The notes: a model not told the origin generated them from the letters alone. A stretch of 64,000 bases of DNA from Flavobacterium gelidicaeli (GCF_013294005.1 NZ_JABSNK010000009.1:1-64000); one strand, 5' to 3'; numbered from the stretch's first letter, positions 45,569-53,617 are shown. Numbers and translations are program-made.

Positions 45569-46621
45569 TCAATTTTTCATTTTACATATTTTATTATAAT
45601 CTAAAATTTTGATGAGGCTTCCTTTTTTTTCAATCAAACCTTCGTTTCTAAACTCTGTTAAGGTTCTACTTACCGTTTCTGATGCTGTTCCTGACATAGC
45701 TGCAAGATCATCTCTTGTTACCTTAATACTATTGCCCTGAACCTCATCTTCTAACTCAAAAAGTTTAATTAATGATTCTGCTATTCTTTTTCGAACAGAT
45801 TGATAGGCTAATAATAGCAAATGGGTATCCTTAGAACGAATTTCATTAGATAGAATTTTAATAAATTTTTCAGCTACGTCTGGATAGCGTTTTAATAGCT
45901 CTTCAAGTTCTTCTTTTGGAAAAAAACACAGTTCACTATCTTCTAGAGCTGTTGCAGTATCAGTAAATGTTTCATGGCAAAGGATGGTATTTATTCCTAA
46001 AAAATCATTACTATGATAAATTCCAGTCATAAGTTCCCGGCCATCTTCAGCCATCTTTACTGTTTTTACCTTTCCTGAGATTACTAAATAAATCCCTACT
46101 GCACGATCACCTTCGTAATGAATGGTTTGGTTTTTCTTAAAAGGTCTGTGAACATGCTCTTCTATTAATTTTTTCAGTTCCCCTATGCCTTGTTTAGGAC
46201 CATTTACCTTTTCATTGCTTGCTAGAGCATCTTTATAAAAATCTTGTTCTGATTTTTTTTTGTTTAATCTGCTTTCTATCGCTTGTAAAAGTTCCATATC
46301 GTCAAATGGCTTTGTCAAGTAATCATCAGCCCCCATTTCCATGGCTTTTCTTAAATCTGGTCGTTCTGATTTAGCTGTAATGAAAATAAAAGGAATTGTG
46401 CTTGTTTCAGGATTTTTGTTAAGCAAGTACAAAACACCATAACCATCAAGCTCGGGCATCATAATATCACATAAAATAATATCAGGCAAGTTTAAAATAG
46501 CAGCCTCCACACCTACTTTACCATTATTGGCTTGAAAAACTGTGTAGCCACTCAAGGTAAGAATCTCTACGATGTTTTCCCTAATGTCATTATGATCTTC
46601 TATAATTAATACTTTGCTCAT
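45569..46621 (-). CDS. REC-Crp/Fnr fusion response regulator (FixK-like output)
   Basis: Response regulator whose output is a whole Crp/Fnr protein. REC (about 1-120) has the acidic pocket E8/D9, phospho-acceptor Asp52 (ILCDIMMPELDG) and TKPFDD. A cNMP-type beta-roll follows (about 150-260: IHYEGDRAVGIYLVISGKVK). The C-terminal winged HTH reads RDDLAAMSGTASETVSRTL. The recognition helix has Glu315-Thr-Val-Ser318-Arg319, the ExxSR pattern of FNR and FixK that reads TTGA half-sites. Its start overlaps the kinase stop by 4 nt. It is the best candidate to bind the TGAY-N4-RTCA operators found from 48.5 to 62.6 kb. Confidence 0.9.
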   Translation of the reverse strand: MSKVLIIEDHNDIRENIVEILTLSGYTVFQANNGKVGVEAAILNLPDIILCDIMMPELDGYGVLYLLNKNPETSTIPFIFITAKSERPDLRKAMEMGADDYLTKPFDDMELLQAIESRLNKKKSEQDFYKDALASNEKVNGPKQGIGELKKLIEEHVHRPFKKNQTIHYEGDRAVGIYLVISGKVKTVKMAEDGRELMTGIYHSNDFLGINTILCHETFTDTATALEDSELCFFPKEELEELLKRYPDVAEKFIKILSNEIRSKDTHLLLLAYQSVRKRIAESLIKLFELEDEVQGNSIKVTRDDLAAMSGTASETVSRTLTEFRNEGLIEKKGSLIKILDYNKICKMKN

Positions 46622-47805
46622 GATATAGGAAATTTTAATGTGAATAATGTTCCGTCCTGTTTATTGCTTGTAAACTCTGCTTTACCATTCATCAAAGATA
46701 CATACCTACTAACAATATTTAATCCAAGACCAGTTCCTGGAATACTGCCCGTATTGTGTGCTCTAAAAAAGGCTTGAAATAAATATTTTTGTTCTTCTAT
46801 GGGAATACCTATTCCGTTATCATGTACTGATAGAATACATTCCGAATTATTAATCTCAGTTGTAAAATCAATACAGCATATATCACCCGAATATTTTATA
46901 GCATTTGTAATCAAATTAATAGCACAGTTCTTTAATAAATTTGCATCTAGAGATACCATCGTTTGATCTCCTATATGCTTATAATTAATATTTTGACTGG
47001 CTTTCGCCAAAAGTTGCATTTCTTCGGTTAATTCTTTACTAAACTTCACTAAGTCAAAACTAGTGACACTGACCACCATCTTCCCTACCTCTAATTTTTC
47101 AACATAAAGAAAGTCATTCAATATAGCGGTTAAATTCATCACAGAATTTTTAATTTTATTCACGTGTTTATTAATAGGCTCACTTTGAAATGATTCGGCA
47201 TATTTTTCAATTAATGAGGCAGATAACTGTACCGTACTAAGTGGTGTCCTAAACTCATGAGAAGCCATCGAGAGAAATCTATTTTTCAATCTACTAAGTT
47301 CTTTTTCCTTTACTAAAGAAATACTCACGTTCTCTTTGGCCTTTTCTAAGGCATCAATCGTATCATTAAGTGACTTTGTTCTTACTTCAACCAATTCTTC
47401 AAGTTCAGCGGCATAGTTTTTAAAACGTTCTTCATCCATTTTCTGTTTAGAGAGATCATGAATAAATCCAGCATACATCGTTTTTCCAGAAAATTGTACC
47501 TCACTAACTCCCAGCTTCATAGGAAATCGTTCTCCGCCTTTACGCAACCCAATTAATTCCCTACCTGTGCCTATTATACTTGGTTTTCTAGTGTTTTTAT
47601 ACGTTTCTAAATAATTATCGTGTCTTTTACTATCATCAGATGGCATTAGCATCGAGATATTCTGACCTATAACTTCTTCTTCGAGGTAATTAAATAAAAT
47701 ACAACCAGCCGGATTAATCGATTCAATAATCCCTTTTTCGTCAATAGTGATGATCCCATCCAAAGCATTTTGTACAAGAGCATATAAAAGTGCGGCGTTA
47801 TTCAT
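46618..47805 (-). CDS. FixL-like PAS sensor histidine kinase
   Basis: Cytosolic kinase with one PAS domain (about 5-125), a coiled coil (about 130-170), HisKA (FLSMASHEFRTPLSTV) and HATPase_c (NAIKYSG, DNGIGI, GTGLGLNIV). The PAS closely follows the haem PAS of FixL: RHDNYL with His62, IIGTGR with Arg82, then RKGGERFPMKL. The 20-residue spacing His-to-Arg equals that between the proximal haem His and the oxygen-binding Arg of Bradyrhizobium FixL (200 and 220). Oxygen sensing through haem is therefore likely, though not shown. No membrane segment is visible. It overlaps its partner regulator gene. Confidence 0.88.
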   Translation of the reverse strand: MNNAALLYALVQNALDGIITIDEKGIIESINPAGCILFNYLEEEVIGQNISMLMPSDDSKRHDNYLETYKNTRKPSIIGTGRELIGLRKGGERFPMKLGVSEVQFSGKTMYAGFIHDLSKQKMDEERFKNYAAELEELVEVRTKSLNDTIDALEKAKENVSISLVKEKELSRLKNRFLSMASHEFRTPLSTVQLSASLIEKYAESFQSEPINKHVNKIKNSVMNLTAILNDFLYVEKLEVGKMVVSVTSFDLVKFSKELTEEMQLLAKASQNINYKHIGDQTMVSLDANLLKNCAINLITNAIKYSGDICCIDFTTEINNSECILSVHDNGIGIPIEEQKYLFQAFFRAHNTGSIPGTGLGLNIVSRYVSLMNGKAEFTSNKQDGTLFTLKFPIS

Positions 47806-48108
47806 CTAATAAATCGATCAAATTAGGATGATCTGGATAAAGAACGACTATTTAAAAACAGTAAATCAATTTGCAACTCGTTACCGTTACACAATTCACA
47901 CATAGCCATTATTTTAACACAAAAAGAAATAATTGCAGTAATTTCTTTCAATTCAATGAAGGATTCTTTACTTGAAACATTTAAATTAATTAAAATACGG
48001 CTTTTAACTATAACAAAGTGATGTAAATCATACTTTATAGTGCTTACCATCATTTACAATTACTTTCTTTTGTTGCTTCTTTGTTACTATAATTCAAAAT
48101 ATATTTCG
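47806..48108. other. divergent region between the FixL-like kinase and the receiver-like gene
   Basis: Holds both promoters. A perfect palindrome TGATGTAAATCA lies at 48019-48030, related to the regulon operator but without a -7 element at the 23-bp spacing on either strand. A 76-codon minus-strand frame (47823-48053) covers most of the region; its composition is not convincing and it would cover the palindrome. Confidence 0.4.
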
Positions 48109-48558
48109 ATGTCATATAAGTCTCTACCATTATGCATGCTTCTTATAAAGGACGATGCTAAAGTAATAAATGTTTTTCAGTCAGCTTTAAGTAATCTTGG
48201 GTCACAAAACCCCATATCGTTATACCAAAATATAGAATTATGCCTTCAGCATTTAAAGGAGGTTCCTAATATGGTTACTCCTATTCTATTTTTCTACTTG
48301 AATGAAAATGTCCGTAAGTGCATTAACGAAATCATAACGATAAGGAAAGATTTAAAAAACAAAGACCTTTCTATTGTTGTTTATGATTCAACAGCAGCAT
48401 TTTGTGATGAAGACATTTTTATGGCTGGAGCCAATATTTATATTAAAAAATCAAACGATATTATTAAATTAAATAAAATCATTAAGAATGCCATGAATAT
48501 GAATGGGCAATTTGAATTAGGACAATTTAATAGGGATACTTTCTTTCTTTCAGTTTAA
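48109..48558 (+). CDS. degenerate receiver-domain protein
   Basis: Stand-alone receiver-like protein of 149 aa from the ATG at 48109 (MSYKSLPLCMLLIKDDAKV). The frame continues upstream to 48040, but those 23 codons are hydrophobic and overlap the promoter region. The fold pattern is present: acidic pair in LLIKDD, hydrophobic beta3 (TPILFFYLNENV), and a Lys in NIYIKKSND at the place of the conserved Lys. The phospho-acceptor Asp of beta3 is missing (Tyr/Leu/Asn instead). It likely cannot be phosphorylated in the usual way and may titrate or bind a partner kinase. It is divergent from the FixL-like kinase. Confidence 0.7.
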   Translation: MSYKSLPLCMLLIKDDAKVINVFQSALSNLGSQNPISLYQNIELCLQHLKEVPNMVTPILFFYLNENVRKCINEIITIRKDLKNKDLSIVVYDSTAAFCDEDIFMAGANIYIKKSNDIIKLNKIIKNAMNMNGQFELGQFNRDTFFLSV

Positions 48559-48578
48559 TGCCAAAGCATGTTATTAAA

Positions 48579-48621
48579 TGACGAAGGTCATTTTCAATTT
48601 CAAAGTATTTTCTCAACTTTG
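48579..48621 (+). promoter_or_regulatory. regulon operator plus promoter, PRPP-synthetase-like gene
   Basis: TGAC-GAAG-GTCA (48579-48590), then 23 bp, then CAACTTTG (48614-48621; 5 of 6 TAnnTTTG positions). TTTT follows the operator. The predicted start is about 50 nt upstream of the ATG at 48677. Confidence 0.75.
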
Positions 48622-48676
48622 AAAAAATAATCAAGAATTGTGATCTCTTTTTCACACTTAGCAAAATTAATTAATC

Positions 48677-48988
48677 ATGGGAAAAATAAAAATGGATAGT
48701 TTAATAACAGTATTAGCCGATGTAGAAAAGTTAGGATTTACATCTCAATTTGAAGTAAATGGAGAAATATTAACTTCGCTTAAAACAAATAAAAAGTATA
48801 TGCCTAAGCAAATAAAAATAGTACATTTTTATCGCTTTGAAGGAGCGTCAAGTCAAGACGATAGTGCTATTATGTATGCAATTGAAACTGATGATAATGA
48901 AAAAGGAACCTTAGTAGATGGTTACGGAACCACTGCTGATAAAGCAACTGCTGATTTCATGCGTGCTGTAAATGAAATGCATAAATAA
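48677..48988 (+). CDS. small protein of the so-called phosphoribosylpyrophosphate synthetase-like family
   Basis: A 103-aa soluble protein. It belongs to a family of about 100-aa Bacteroidota proteins that are often labelled phosphoribosylpyrophosphate synthetase; recognisable are HFYRFEGASSQDDSAIMYAIE and KGTLVDGYG. It is far too short for a real PRPP synthetase and lacks its phosphate-binding loop, so the label is very likely wrong and the function unknown. It is preceded by the operator-promoter at 48579-48621, placing it in the predicted Crp/Fnr regulon. Confidence 0.78.
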   Translation: MGKIKMDSLITVLADVEKLGFTSQFEVNGEILTSLKTNKKYMPKQIKIVHFYRFEGASSQDDSAIMYAIETDDNEKGTLVDGYGTTADKATADFMRAVNEMHK

Positions 48989-49232
48989 CAAAACCAAAAA
49001 AATATAATACTTACTACTGCCTATAAATTGGTTTGTAGCAAAATTCAATAGCTAATTTTTTAAAAGGTTTCTTTTACTTTTATTCTAAAATCGCTATTTA
49101 ATTTATCACCGTTATTCACATCCTCTTCTGTAAAATAACATTACTTACAGTAATATTAAAGCGGTATTAAAATCTAATTGTAAAAATCAAAATTATATGA
49201 TTTTAAAACGTGACTGCCATCACAAAATGACA
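48989..49232. other. gene-free spacer before the mla promoter
   Basis: About 245 bp of AT-rich sequence without ORF. A short inverted repeat (CTGTAA / TTACAG near 49131-49152) and AAAATCA / TGATTTT near 49186-49206 are the only pairings I see; neither has a T tract. Confidence 0.4.
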
Positions 49233-49275
49233 TGACCTAAGTCATTTTATAGCGTCTACCAGTAAAGTACTTTTA
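49233..49275 (+). promoter_or_regulatory. regulon operator plus promoter of the mlaEFD operon
   Basis: TGAC-CTAA-GTCA (49233-49244), 23-bp spacer, TACTTTTA (49268-49275; 5 of 6). It leaves a leader of about 175 nt before mlaE at 49454, with a small hairpin ACCTTT / AAAGGT (49344-49367). Confidence 0.72.
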
Positions 49276-49453
49276 CTACATAATACTGCAATAGCTTGAT
49301 ACTAAATAACAAATAAATGCATCCGGTCAAGAGAAGAAATTTTACCTTTTAAGTCTGCTTTAAAGGTCCTAACTGGAATGCATTTTTATAAAAAAACGTA
49401 GTATTCTAAAAAAAAAGCCGCTTTGTATTTTATAAAAATCAATACTTAAAATA

Positions 49454-50212
49454 ATGATAGCCTACCTCAAAAAAAATTTCTATGAAGCGGGCAAACTCTC
49501 TATGTTTGCTGGAAGGTTCTTTCGGGAAATATTTACACGACCGTTTTATAGTAATGAATTTATTCGTCAGTGCTATGCAATTGGTTTTAAGTCATTGCCT
49601 TTAGTTTCCATTACAGGATTTATAATGGGATTAGTGCTTACTATTCAGTCTAGACCTACTATGACCAAATTTGGAGCCGAATCTTGGTTACCCAGTATGG
49701 TTTCGTTATCGTTAATTAGAGAAATTGCACCCGTAATTACAGCGCTTATTTGTGCTGGGAAAATAGCTTCAGGAATTGGTGCTGAACTTGGTTCTATGAA
49801 AGTATCTGAACAAATAGATGCTATGGAAGTTTCGGCTATAAACCCTTATAAATATTTAGTCAACACACGCATACTTGCAACAACTATTATGATCCCAATT
49901 TTAGTATTCTATGCTGATTTTATTGGGATTTTTGGTGGTTACATTGGTTACAATGTACACGGGAGTTTGGGACTGTTCCGCTACTTTTCTGAAGTTATTG
50001 AACACCTTGATTTTTTGGATTTATTACCGGCTACGATAAAAACATTCTTTTTTGGATTCTTTATTGGACTAATAGGTTGCTATAAAGGTTTCAATGCTAA
50101 AAAAGGAACTGCTAGCGTAGGTATGGCAGCAAATTCGGCCGTGGTTTTATCATCGCTTATCATTTTTATTATCGATATGCTTGCCGTTCAAATAACTGAT
50201 TTATTTTTCTAA
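49454..50212 (+). CDS. mlaE: MlaE-family ABC transporter permease
   Basis: Inner-membrane permease of an MCE-type lipid transporter. Family motifs visible are LVSITGFIMGLVLTIQ, LIREIAPVITALICAGKIASGIGAELGSMKVSEQIDAMEVSAINPYKYLV and TIKTFFFGFFIGLIGCYKG. Five to six hydrophobic segments and 252 aa match MlaE. It is followed 3 nt later by the ATPase gene and then the MCE protein gene. In proteobacteria this complex maintains outer-membrane lipid asymmetry; the role in Bacteroidota is presumably similar. Confidence 0.93.
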   Translation: MIAYLKKNFYEAGKLSMFAGRFFREIFTRPFYSNEFIRQCYAIGFKSLPLVSITGFIMGLVLTIQSRPTMTKFGAESWLPSMVSLSLIREIAPVITALICAGKIASGIGAELGSMKVSEQIDAMEVSAINPYKYLVNTRILATTIMIPILVFYADFIGIFGGYIGYNVHGSLGLFRYFSEVIEHLDFLDLLPATIKTFFFGFFIGLIGCYKGFNAKKGTASVGMAANSAVVLSSLIIFIIDMLAVQITDLFF

Positions 50213-50215
50213 GAG

Positions 50216-50950
50216 ATGCAAAAAGAACCTGTCATAGTAATTAAAAACCTCCACAAGTCATTTGGTAAAAACAAAGTCTTGAGAGGCATTAATCTTACCG
50301 TAAATAAGGGAGAAGATCTAGTGATACTCGGTCGCTCCGGTTCTGGGAAATCAGTTACCATTAAATGCCTAGTTGGACTCATTGATGCTGATGAGGGAGA
50401 GTTAAACATTTTTGGGAATGATATTGCTAAAATGAACTATAAAGAACTAAATGCAATTCGGTTACGCATTGGATTCCTCTTTCAAAGTGGCGCCTTATAT
50501 GACTCCATGTCGGTGAGAGATAACTTGGCTTTTACATTAAAACACCACACTCCTCATCTTAAAAATGAAGAAGTAGATGCACAAATTTTAGAAGTACTTG
50601 AAAACGTAGGCTTAGAAGAAGCTATTGATAGCATGCCATCTGAATTATCTGGCGGAATGGTGAAACGAATAGGTCTAGCAAGAACCCTCATTATAAAGCC
50701 TGAAATCATTTTATATGATGAGCCTACTGCGGGACTGGATACAATAACAGCAAGAGAAATTGACGAATTAATCTTATCTGTACAAAAAAAATACAAGACT
50801 ACTTCCATCATCATTACGCATGATATTGCTTGCGCAAAAATGACAGGGAATCGCATTATGATTTTGAAAGATGGCGTAATTCATACTGAAGGTTCCTATG
50901 AAGAATTAGAAAACAGTGCTGATGACTGGGTACGTTCCTTTTTTAATTAA
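50216..50950 (+). CDS. mlaF: MlaF-family ABC transporter ATP-binding protein
   Basis: ATPase of the MCE transporter. Walker A is GRSGSGKS, the signature LSGGMVKRIGLAR, Walker B IILYDEPTAGLD and the switch His ITHDI. The LSGGM form of the signature is typical of MlaF-type ATPases. Its length of 244 aa is normal. It lies 3 nt after mlaE and 23 nt before the MCE gene. Confidence 0.94.
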   Translation: MQKEPVIVIKNLHKSFGKNKVLRGINLTVNKGEDLVILGRSGSGKSVTIKCLVGLIDADEGELNIFGNDIAKMNYKELNAIRLRIGFLFQSGALYDSMSVRDNLAFTLKHHTPHLKNEEVDAQILEVLENVGLEEAIDSMPSELSGGMVKRIGLARTLIIKPEIILYDEPTAGLDTITAREIDELILSVQKKYKTTSIIITHDIACAKMTGNRIMILKDGVIHTEGSYEELENSADDWVRSFFN

Positions 50951-50973
50951 AAAACAGTAATAAAATTACCACT

Positions 50974-51927
50974 ATGAAGAAAAGAAATTCAAACTATATC
51001 TGGAAATTAGGAATGTTCGTCATTATAGGACTCCTAGTCTTTTTTGCGACTTTATATTTTATTGGCAGCAGCCAAAACCTTTTTGGTTCTACATTTCACT
51101 TGAAAACAAAATTTAAAAATGTAAGCGGTCTTAAGGTAGATAACAACGTGCTACTCTCAGGTATAAATATAGGTTCTATTAAGGAAATCGAATTTATATC
51201 TGACTCTTCTGTTGTGGTCGTTATGGTTATCAAAAATGAAGTGCAACAATATATTAAAACGGATGCATTAGCGAGTATTGGTTCTGATGGGTTGATGGGA
51301 GACAAAGTGGTTACTATTTCTCCAGGAAATAAGTCAGACAGAGTGGTTGAAAACGATAGCTATATTGCGTCAGTAGAAGAAGTTGAACTACAGGATTTGA
51401 TGTCAGGACTTAAAAAAAGTATTGATAACGCTGAGGTTATTACAAAAGAGTTATCTGAATTTAGTTATAAAATCAATAATGGCGAAGGCATGTTATCAAA
51501 GATTTTGACAGATCCACAACTAGCAAAAAGTGTCGAAAAATCCGTAACCAATCTCGAAGAAGGATCAGATCAATTTGTTCTTTTTACAAAAAAAATGAAC
51601 GACAAGAACGGAACATTTTCTAAGCTCATGACCGACCCGTACTATACCAATAGCATCAAGAAATCCTTGTCTGGTTTAGAAAAAAGCACCGCTGATATTA
51701 ATACTTTCACTGCTACACTTAATAACGGAAATGGAATTGTTTCTAAATTATTAACCGATACAAAATTAGCAAAATCATTAGATTCTACCATGACTAACTT
51801 ACAAACTGGTACCAAAAAATTAAACGAATTAGAAGAAGCAGCGAAGCATAATTTTCTTTTAAGAGGCTTTTTTAGAAAACAAGAAAAAGAAAAAAAGAAA
51901 ATTGAGGACGCAAAATCAAATAAATAA
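50974..51927 (+). CDS. mlaD: MlaD-type MCE-domain lipid-binding protein
   Basis: Substrate-binding subunit anchored by an N-terminal helix (about 9-29, KLGMFVIIGLLVFFATLYFIG). The MCE domain follows (about 35-115: FKNVSGLKVDNNVLLSGINIGSI, LMGDKVVTISPG). The remainder (about 130-300) is a helical region with two to three recurring NNG.G..SK.L.D units, typical of long MCE proteins, and ends in a Lys-rich tail. No mlaC or mlaB partner is present here. Confidence 0.92.
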   Translation: MKKRNSNYIWKLGMFVIIGLLVFFATLYFIGSSQNLFGSTFHLKTKFKNVSGLKVDNNVLLSGINIGSIKEIEFISDSSVVVVMVIKNEVQQYIKTDALASIGSDGLMGDKVVTISPGNKSDRVVENDSYIASVEEVELQDLMSGLKKSIDNAEVITKELSEFSYKINNGEGMLSKILTDPQLAKSVEKSVTNLEEGSDQFVLFTKKMNDKNGTFSKLMTDPYYTNSIKKSLSGLEKSTADINTFTATLNNGNGIVSKLLTDTKLAKSLDSTMTNLQTGTKKLNELEEAAKHNFLLRGFFRKQEKEKKKIEDAKSNK

Positions 51928-51953
51928 AACTTCTTTATTAAAAATAAAACAAC

Positions 51954-52445
51954 ATGAAACACATCCTAATTTACATTCTTTTTATTGTAACAGCAGCATT
52001 AGTATTGCTTAACCGTTATACATCGCTCTATATTAATAGTTCCATTTTACACTTTATTGTGCTTTTTATAGCTGGAGCAACAATTGTAATAATTATAGGC
52101 CACTTGTTTGGTAAATTACGAACTGATAAATCAATATTAATCACTTTTTTAATTATTGGAGGCATCACTTTAGGAAAGGCTTTTTTTACTTGGGAAGGAG
52201 ATTGGAAAACACAGACAGTTATTTATAAAAATATTCAAAACGGAAACAAAACAATTGAATTTCAACTGAAAGCCAGTAGGTTTGCTTTTGGGTATAGAGA
52301 ACGCGTAGTAGAACGCTTTAAAGTCGTACCACTTATAGATTGGACAACCGCTGTAGATACAACTACCTTAGATAAATCAACATGGAAAAAGGTAGATATC
52401 CACATAAACGAGATGAACTTACCTGATGTACCTGCTAAGCAATAG
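51954..52445 (+). CDS. hypothetical membrane protein at the end of the mla operon
   Basis: A 163-aa protein with three N-terminal membrane helices (about 3-19, 31-51, 61-77) and a soluble C-terminal domain of about 80 residues rich in beta-prone stretches (IEFQLKASRFAFGYRERVVERFKVVPLIDW). No family is recognised. It starts 26 nt after mlaD, so it should be part of the transporter operon. A role with the lipid transporter is guesswork based on position. Confidence 0.7.
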   Translation: MKHILIYILFIVTAALVLLNRYTSLYINSSILHFIVLFIAGATIVIIIGHLFGKLRTDKSILITFLIIGGITLGKAFFTWEGDWKTQTVIYKNIQNGNKTIEFQLKASRFAFGYRERVVERFKVVPLIDWTTAVDTTTLDKSTWKKVDIHINEMNLPDVPAKQ

Positions 52446-52488
52446 TTTTCAATTTTCTAGCTAAGCTGTTTTAAATCAATTTTATAAC

Positions 52489-52531
52489 TGATCTAGGTCA
52501 TTTCGTTGTTCGTTATAAAGTTGGAAATTAG
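52489..52531 (+). promoter_or_regulatory. regulon operator plus weak promoter, Lys-rich protein gene
   Basis: TGAT-CTAG-GTCA followed by TTT (52489-52500). At the 23-bp spacing the -7 element is poor (GAAATTAG, 4 of 6). A better TAGCTTTT lies at 52529-52536, 28 bp away. The ATG is at 52596. Confidence 0.6.
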
Positions 52532-52595
52532 CTTTTATTATCAATTAAGTCTTATCTCAAAATAATCCTGATAATTACAAACTAAAAATAATATC

Positions 52596-52856
52596 ATGAA
52601 AGCAAAATCTAAAAAAATGACGGGCGAAATTTCTGCCGCTCTTACTAATGCAATTCTAGCAAAGGCTGGCACTAAGAAAATAATAAAGAAAATTGATTCG
52701 GCAGCTAAAAAATTAGCAAAAAAAATCAATAAGGAGACTAAAGGAACCATTACCAAGATTAAAAAAAAGAGTGCTAAAAAAGTCAAGAAAGTCAAAAAGG
52801 AGTTAAAAAAAGAAATCCTGAAAAACGAACCCATTCTTGAAGGTGCAGTTCTTTAA
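52596..52856 (+). CDS. lysine-rich histone H1-like small protein
   Basis: An 86-aa protein with 28 lysines, mostly in KK and KKK pairs after residue 27, and few aromatic residues. An Ala-rich helix-prone start (EISAALTNAILAKAG) precedes the basic tail. Composition resembles bacterial H1-like DNA- or RNA-binding tails, so nucleoid binding under stress is a reasonable guess; it is not a recognised family. The regulon operator lies about 100 bp upstream. Confidence 0.7.
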   Translation: MKAKSKKMTGEISAALTNAILAKAGTKKIIKKIDSAAKKLAKKINKETKGTITKIKKKSAKKVKKVKKELKKEILKNEPILEGAVL

Positions 52857-53100
52857 TAAAGCATTAGTAGACCTTAGCATCATTGTAGCTTGATAATCGA
52901 GGATGCATCATAGCAGTACAAAACAGAATCTTTGTTTTATACTCTAATGTAATTCTTGAATTTTCAATTTTAAGAAAAATGCTTTGGCAACAGCCAAAAA
53001 CAGTTGTTTATGAAATCAGCATTTAGCAAGCAATCAACCTGATAACAGTATAAAAAAACAAACTGTACCACTACCCTATTATTAATTAATAAAAAATAAA

Positions 53101-53478
53101 ATGGAACTATATAAAAACTTAGGCATTTGGATGGATCATGAAAAAGCATATTTAATTGATTTACATGATAAAGAAAACACCCATACGATCGTTTCTAACT
53201 TTACTTTTGAGACTAAAGAAGCAGCTTTAAGTGACAGCGAAAAAGGAATGCACAACAAGCGTCAGCAAATGCACGAGGCCTATTACAAAGAAATTGCCAA
53301 AGCGATTTTAAATTACAATCAGGTCCTGTTATTTGGTCCTACCAATGCAAAAACAGAACTACATAATTTCTTGAACAAAGATTTACATTTTAAGGGTATT
53401 CAAATCGATGTAGAACCAGCCGATAAAATGACTGATAATGAAAAAGATGCTTTTGTGAGAAATCATTTTAAAAAATAG
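53101..53478 (+). CDS. small protein resembling bacterial eRF1/Pelota-like (baeRF) stress proteins
   Basis: A 125-aa soluble protein. The start (LGIWMDHEKAYLIDL) and the end (VLLFGPTNAKTELHNFL ... DKMTDNEKDAFVRNHF) resemble short bacterial proteins related to archaeo-eukaryotic release-factor-like domains, common in stress gene clusters. No GGQ motif is present, so peptide release is unlikely. It lies 244 nt after the Lys-rich protein gene and is followed by a strong terminator. I see no regulon operator of its own, so it may share a transcript with the upstream gene. Confidence 0.6.
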   Translation: MELYKNLGIWMDHEKAYLIDLHDKENTHTIVSNFTFETKEAALSDSEKGMHNKRQQMHEAYYKEIAKAILNYNQVLLFGPTNAKTELHNFLNKDLHFKGIQIDVEPADKMTDNEKDAFVRNHFKK

Positions 53479-53511
53479 AGAAATACTAGTTTAAAATAGT
53501 ATTAAAAAAAC

Positions 53512-53550
53512 AAAAACCTCCAATCTCAATTGATTTTGGAGGTTTTTTGA
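53512..53550 (+). terminator. intrinsic terminator before the MscS operon
   Basis: AAAACCTCCAA (53513-53523) and TTGGAGGTTTT (53536-53546) form an 11-bp stem, continued by T residues. It lies 34 nt after the 125-aa protein gene and just before the next operator. Confidence 0.85.
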
Positions 53551-53565
53551 AATAAATAGAAAAGA

Positions 53566-53608
53566 TGACCAATGTCATTTTTTAGGTTTAAACATTACTT
53601 TATTTTTG
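53566..53608 (+). promoter_or_regulatory. regulon operator plus promoter of the mscS-kinase-regulator operon
   Basis: TGAC-CAAT-GTCA (53566-53577), 23-bp spacer, TATTTTTG (53601-53608; full match). The predicted start is only about 6 nt from the ATG at 53618. The operon encodes a Crp/Fnr-type regulator, so this would be autoregulation or cross-regulation. Confidence 0.8.
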
Positions 53609-53617
53609 TTATGCTTT

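Noticed and set aside
45424..45612. 62-codon plus-strand frame
   Set aside because: Composition rich in Tyr, Phe, Asn and Ser. The neighbouring frame ending at 45541 is the more protein-like one, and it runs into the convergent regulator gene.
48019..48030. Palindrome TGATGTAAATCA upstream of the FixL-like kinase, similar to the regulon operator
   Set aside because: No TAnnTTTG-like element lies 23 bp away on either strand, so it was not counted among the nine sites. It could still be a repressor-type site.
47823..48053. 76-codon minus-strand frame before the FixL-like kinase
   Set aside because: It covers the divergent promoter region and a regulatory palindrome. Composition is not convincing and no family is recognised; it remains a weak possibility.
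48639..48656. TGTGA-N8-TCACA, CRP-like, upstream of the PRPP-synthetase-like gene
   Set aside because: The spacing is two bases longer than a CRP site, and it lies downstream of the predicted -7 element.
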